Assembly (NCBI RefSeq): GCF_000512915.1
Contig: NZ_CP007034.1
Span: forward strand, 496,001-560,000
Length of the DNA: 64,000 nt
Direction of reading: 5' to 3'
Source: Barnesiella viscericola DSM 18177
GTDB lineage: Bacteria; Bacteroidota; Bacteroidia; Bacteroidales; Barnesiellaceae
Shown here: piece by piece, positions 63,301 to 64,000 of the stretch
Position numbering within the stretch: position 1 is the stretch's first letter
Layout: each line of letters opens with the position of its first letter
Notes under the pieces: generated by a model
What the model was told of the DNA's origin: nothing
Seen by the model: the letters and a program-made list of their open reading frames with translations, nothing else
The model's database searches: none
Translations under genes and position numbers: made by a program

Positions 63301-64000
63301 CGGCCGACCGCCGCACCCACAGCGGAGTAAAAGCCGCCATCATTCGCGAGAAGGGTGTGAACGGCGACCGCGAAATGGCCTACTCGCTCTACCTGGCCGG
63401 CTTCGACGTGAAGGACGTACACATGACCGACCTCATCAGCGGTCGCGAAACCCTCGACGACGTCAACATGATTGTCTACTGCGGCGGTTTTTCGAACAGC
63501 GACGTACTGGGCTCGGCCAAAGGTTGGGCCGGAGGCTTCCTCTGGAACGAAAAGGCCAAGGCCGCACTCGACCGCTTTTACAGCCGTCCCGACACGTTGA
63601 GTCTGGGTATCTGCAACGGCTGTCAGCTCATGGTCGAGCTGGGCTTGCTCACCCCCGACGATGAGAAGAAACCCAAGATGCTCCACAACGATTCGCACAA
63701 GTTCGAGTCGGAGTTTATCGGGCTCACCATACCACAGAACAATTCGGTGATGTTCGGCTCGCTCTCGGGCTCGAAACTGGGTATCTGGGTAGCCCACGGC
63801 GAAGGCAAATTTGAACTACCCTACGACAAAGGGCACTACCACATCGTAGCCCAATATACCTACGATGCCTACCCGGCCAACCCCAACGGTTCGCCCTATG
63901 CCATTGCCGGTATCGCCTCGGCCGACGGCCGTCATCTGGCCATGATGCCCCACCTCGAGCGGGCCATCTTCCCCTGGCAATGCGGCTACTATCCCGCCGA
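60390..64000 (+). CDS. purL: Phosphoribosylformylglycinamidine synthase (partial at window end)
   Basis: The large single-chain PurL of de novo purine synthesis, converting FGAR and glutamine to FGAM with ATP. About 1203 codons are in the window and the frame runs off the right edge, so about the last 30 residues are missing. Landmarks in order: N-terminal domain, FSQVNSEHCRHKIFNG (about 150-165), AETHNFPTTVEPFNGAATGTGG with the ATP/Mg site, second synthase half with NIPTGKDSLSMTQKY, then the C-terminal glutamine amidotransferase with nucleophile Cys in LGICNGCQLM and HGEGKFELP. The ATG at 60390 gives the normal MVILFKTP start. A 975-codon antisense frame inside is an artefact of its codon bias. 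Confidence 0.95.
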   Translation, partial: MVILFKTPVQNIIAVQADHDFSAEETKKLSWLFGQAEQLAQNSLPGWFVGPRKEMITPWSTNAVEITQNMGLSGITRIEEFFPVENEKAEFDKMLQRLYNGIDGQIFEIDKKPDPIVYIDDMAAYNEQEGLALSPDEINYLNELSRKIGRKLTDSEVFGFSQVNSEHCRHKIFNGVFIIDGEEKESSLFKLIKKTSEYNPNRLVSAYKDNVAFNAGPVIEQFAPVNPQQPDFFEIKDIKTVISLKAETHNFPTTVEPFNGAATGTGGEIRDRLGGGRASLPIAGTAVYMTAYPRTEEGREWEEAMPPRPWLYQTPEQILIKASNGASDFGNKFGQPLICGSLLTFEHAENGKKYAFDKVIMLAGGVGFANMRDALKGTPVPGEKVVVMGGDNYRIGMGGGAVSSVETGQYANAIELNAVQRANPEMQKRVSNVIRAMSEADENPIVSIHDHGAGGHLNALSELVEETGGVIDMSKLPVGDPTLSAKEIVGNESQERMGIVIHEEDIDRIRQIADRERAPFYVVGETTGDHRFVFKQADGVKPIDLAMDDMFGKAPRTVMTDHTVTETYEDITYDQAQLDEYVERVLQLEAVACKDWLTNKVDRSVTGKIARQQCQGEIQLPLSDCGVVALDYRGRAGIATSIGHAPQAALVDPAAGSVLSIAEALTNIVWAPLAEGLDSVSLSANWMWPCKNEGEDARLYRAVEACSDFACSLGINIPTGKDSLSMTQKYGQDKVYSPGTVIISAGAEVSDIRKVVSPVLRTGVDSTVYYIDFSFDRLKLGGSAFAQSLNKIGKEVPTVQDSEYFAAAFNAVQELVKKELILSGHDISAGGMITTLLEMNFANTEGGLEVSLDEIPEKDLVKILFSENPGILIQVEKCDEVEKILKHAGVAFIKLARSCEERHLLIHKDGADYQFFIDHLRDVWFESSYLLDRKQSGEKAARARFLNYKEQPLQYSFAPSFTGTLAQYGISADRRTHSGVKAAIIREKGVNGDREMAYSLYLAGFDVKDVHMTDLISGRETLDDVNMIVYCGGFSNSDVLGSAKGWAGGFLWNEKAKAALDRFYSRPDTLSLGICNGCQLMVELGLLTPDDEKKPKMLHNDSHKFESEFIGLTIPQNNSVMFGSLSGSKLGIWVAHGEGKFELPYDKGHYHIVAQYTYDAYPANPNGSPYAIAGIASADGRHLAMMPHLERAIFPWQCGYYPA

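Noticed and set aside
60870-63797. A 975-codon reverse-strand open frame inside purL
   Set aside because: It is antisense to the intact purL frame, which has all family motifs. Its long openness comes from purL codon bias.
1-64000. CRISPR arrays, rRNA and tRNA genes
   Set aside because: No regularly spaced repeat arrays, tRNA-like cloverleaf ends or rRNA sequences were seen. The TGCAG arrays are too short and irregular for CRISPR.

Overview
The window is Bacteroidales DNA, most likely from a gut species. Promoters repeatedly show the Bacteroidetes -7 element TAnnTTTG, in several cases with a TTTG/TTG box 19-20 nt upstream. The chromosomal genes (MFS pump, rpsF-rpsR-rplI, polyamine genes, S41 and M16 proteases, purL) fit that order. 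The genus cannot be fixed from this window. The chromosomal backbone occupies 1-17384 and 60290-64000 and is visibly GC-rich. The stretch between is a mosaic of GC-intermediate and AT-rich DNA.

Left backbone (1-17.4 kb): an efflux pump, the ribosomal operon S6-S18-L9 with promoter and terminator, a thioredoxin-fold lipoprotein, a coupled cluster of a Cys-rich DUF2148-type protein with agmatine deiminase and N-carbamoylputrescine amidase, dCMP deaminase, an overlapping run (S41 protease, 5-formyl-THF cyclo-ligase, hemerythrin-like protein, LuxR regulator), a DUF2975-type membrane protein with a small XRE regulator, a large M16 protease, an intergenic repeat patch, a CBM9-like protein and a LysE exporter. 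Right backbone: purL, cut by the window end.

Between a 35-bp near-perfect direct repeat (17384-17418 and 60256-60290) lies a genomic island of about 42.9 kb. It carries an AT-rich gene group, two tandem tyrosine recombinases, a mobilizable-element core (excisionase-like HTH, DUF3987-type helicase, toprim primase, MobV relaxase) and a truncated IS. A second diverged copy of the HTH-helicase-primase block follows, then an AAA ATPase. Next comes a large reverse-strand cargo block: two fused ABC transporters, two methyltransferases, a TetR regulator, a PepSY protein, two paralogous multi-span membrane proteins, an HmuY-like lipoprotein, a TonB receptor and further lipoproteins. After it come a broken outer-membrane protein gene, a flavodoxin, small conjugative-element-type genes, nested IS982/IS4 insertions and the decayed end of a mobilization gene. 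No complete conjugation machinery is present, so the island looks mobilizable rather than self-transmissible.

The cargo reads as an acquired heme or iron-chelate uptake system. The TonB receptor and HmuY-like lipoprotein capture the ligand at the surface, the membrane proteins and PepSY protein would act at the inner membrane, and the TetR-associated ABC and methyltransferase genes may process or transport the ligand. The ligand itself is inference. The most notable points are the uncharacterised paralogous membrane-protein pair in the uptake operon, the two copies of the replication block with a covarying hairpin and TGCAG arrays, and the nested IS history.
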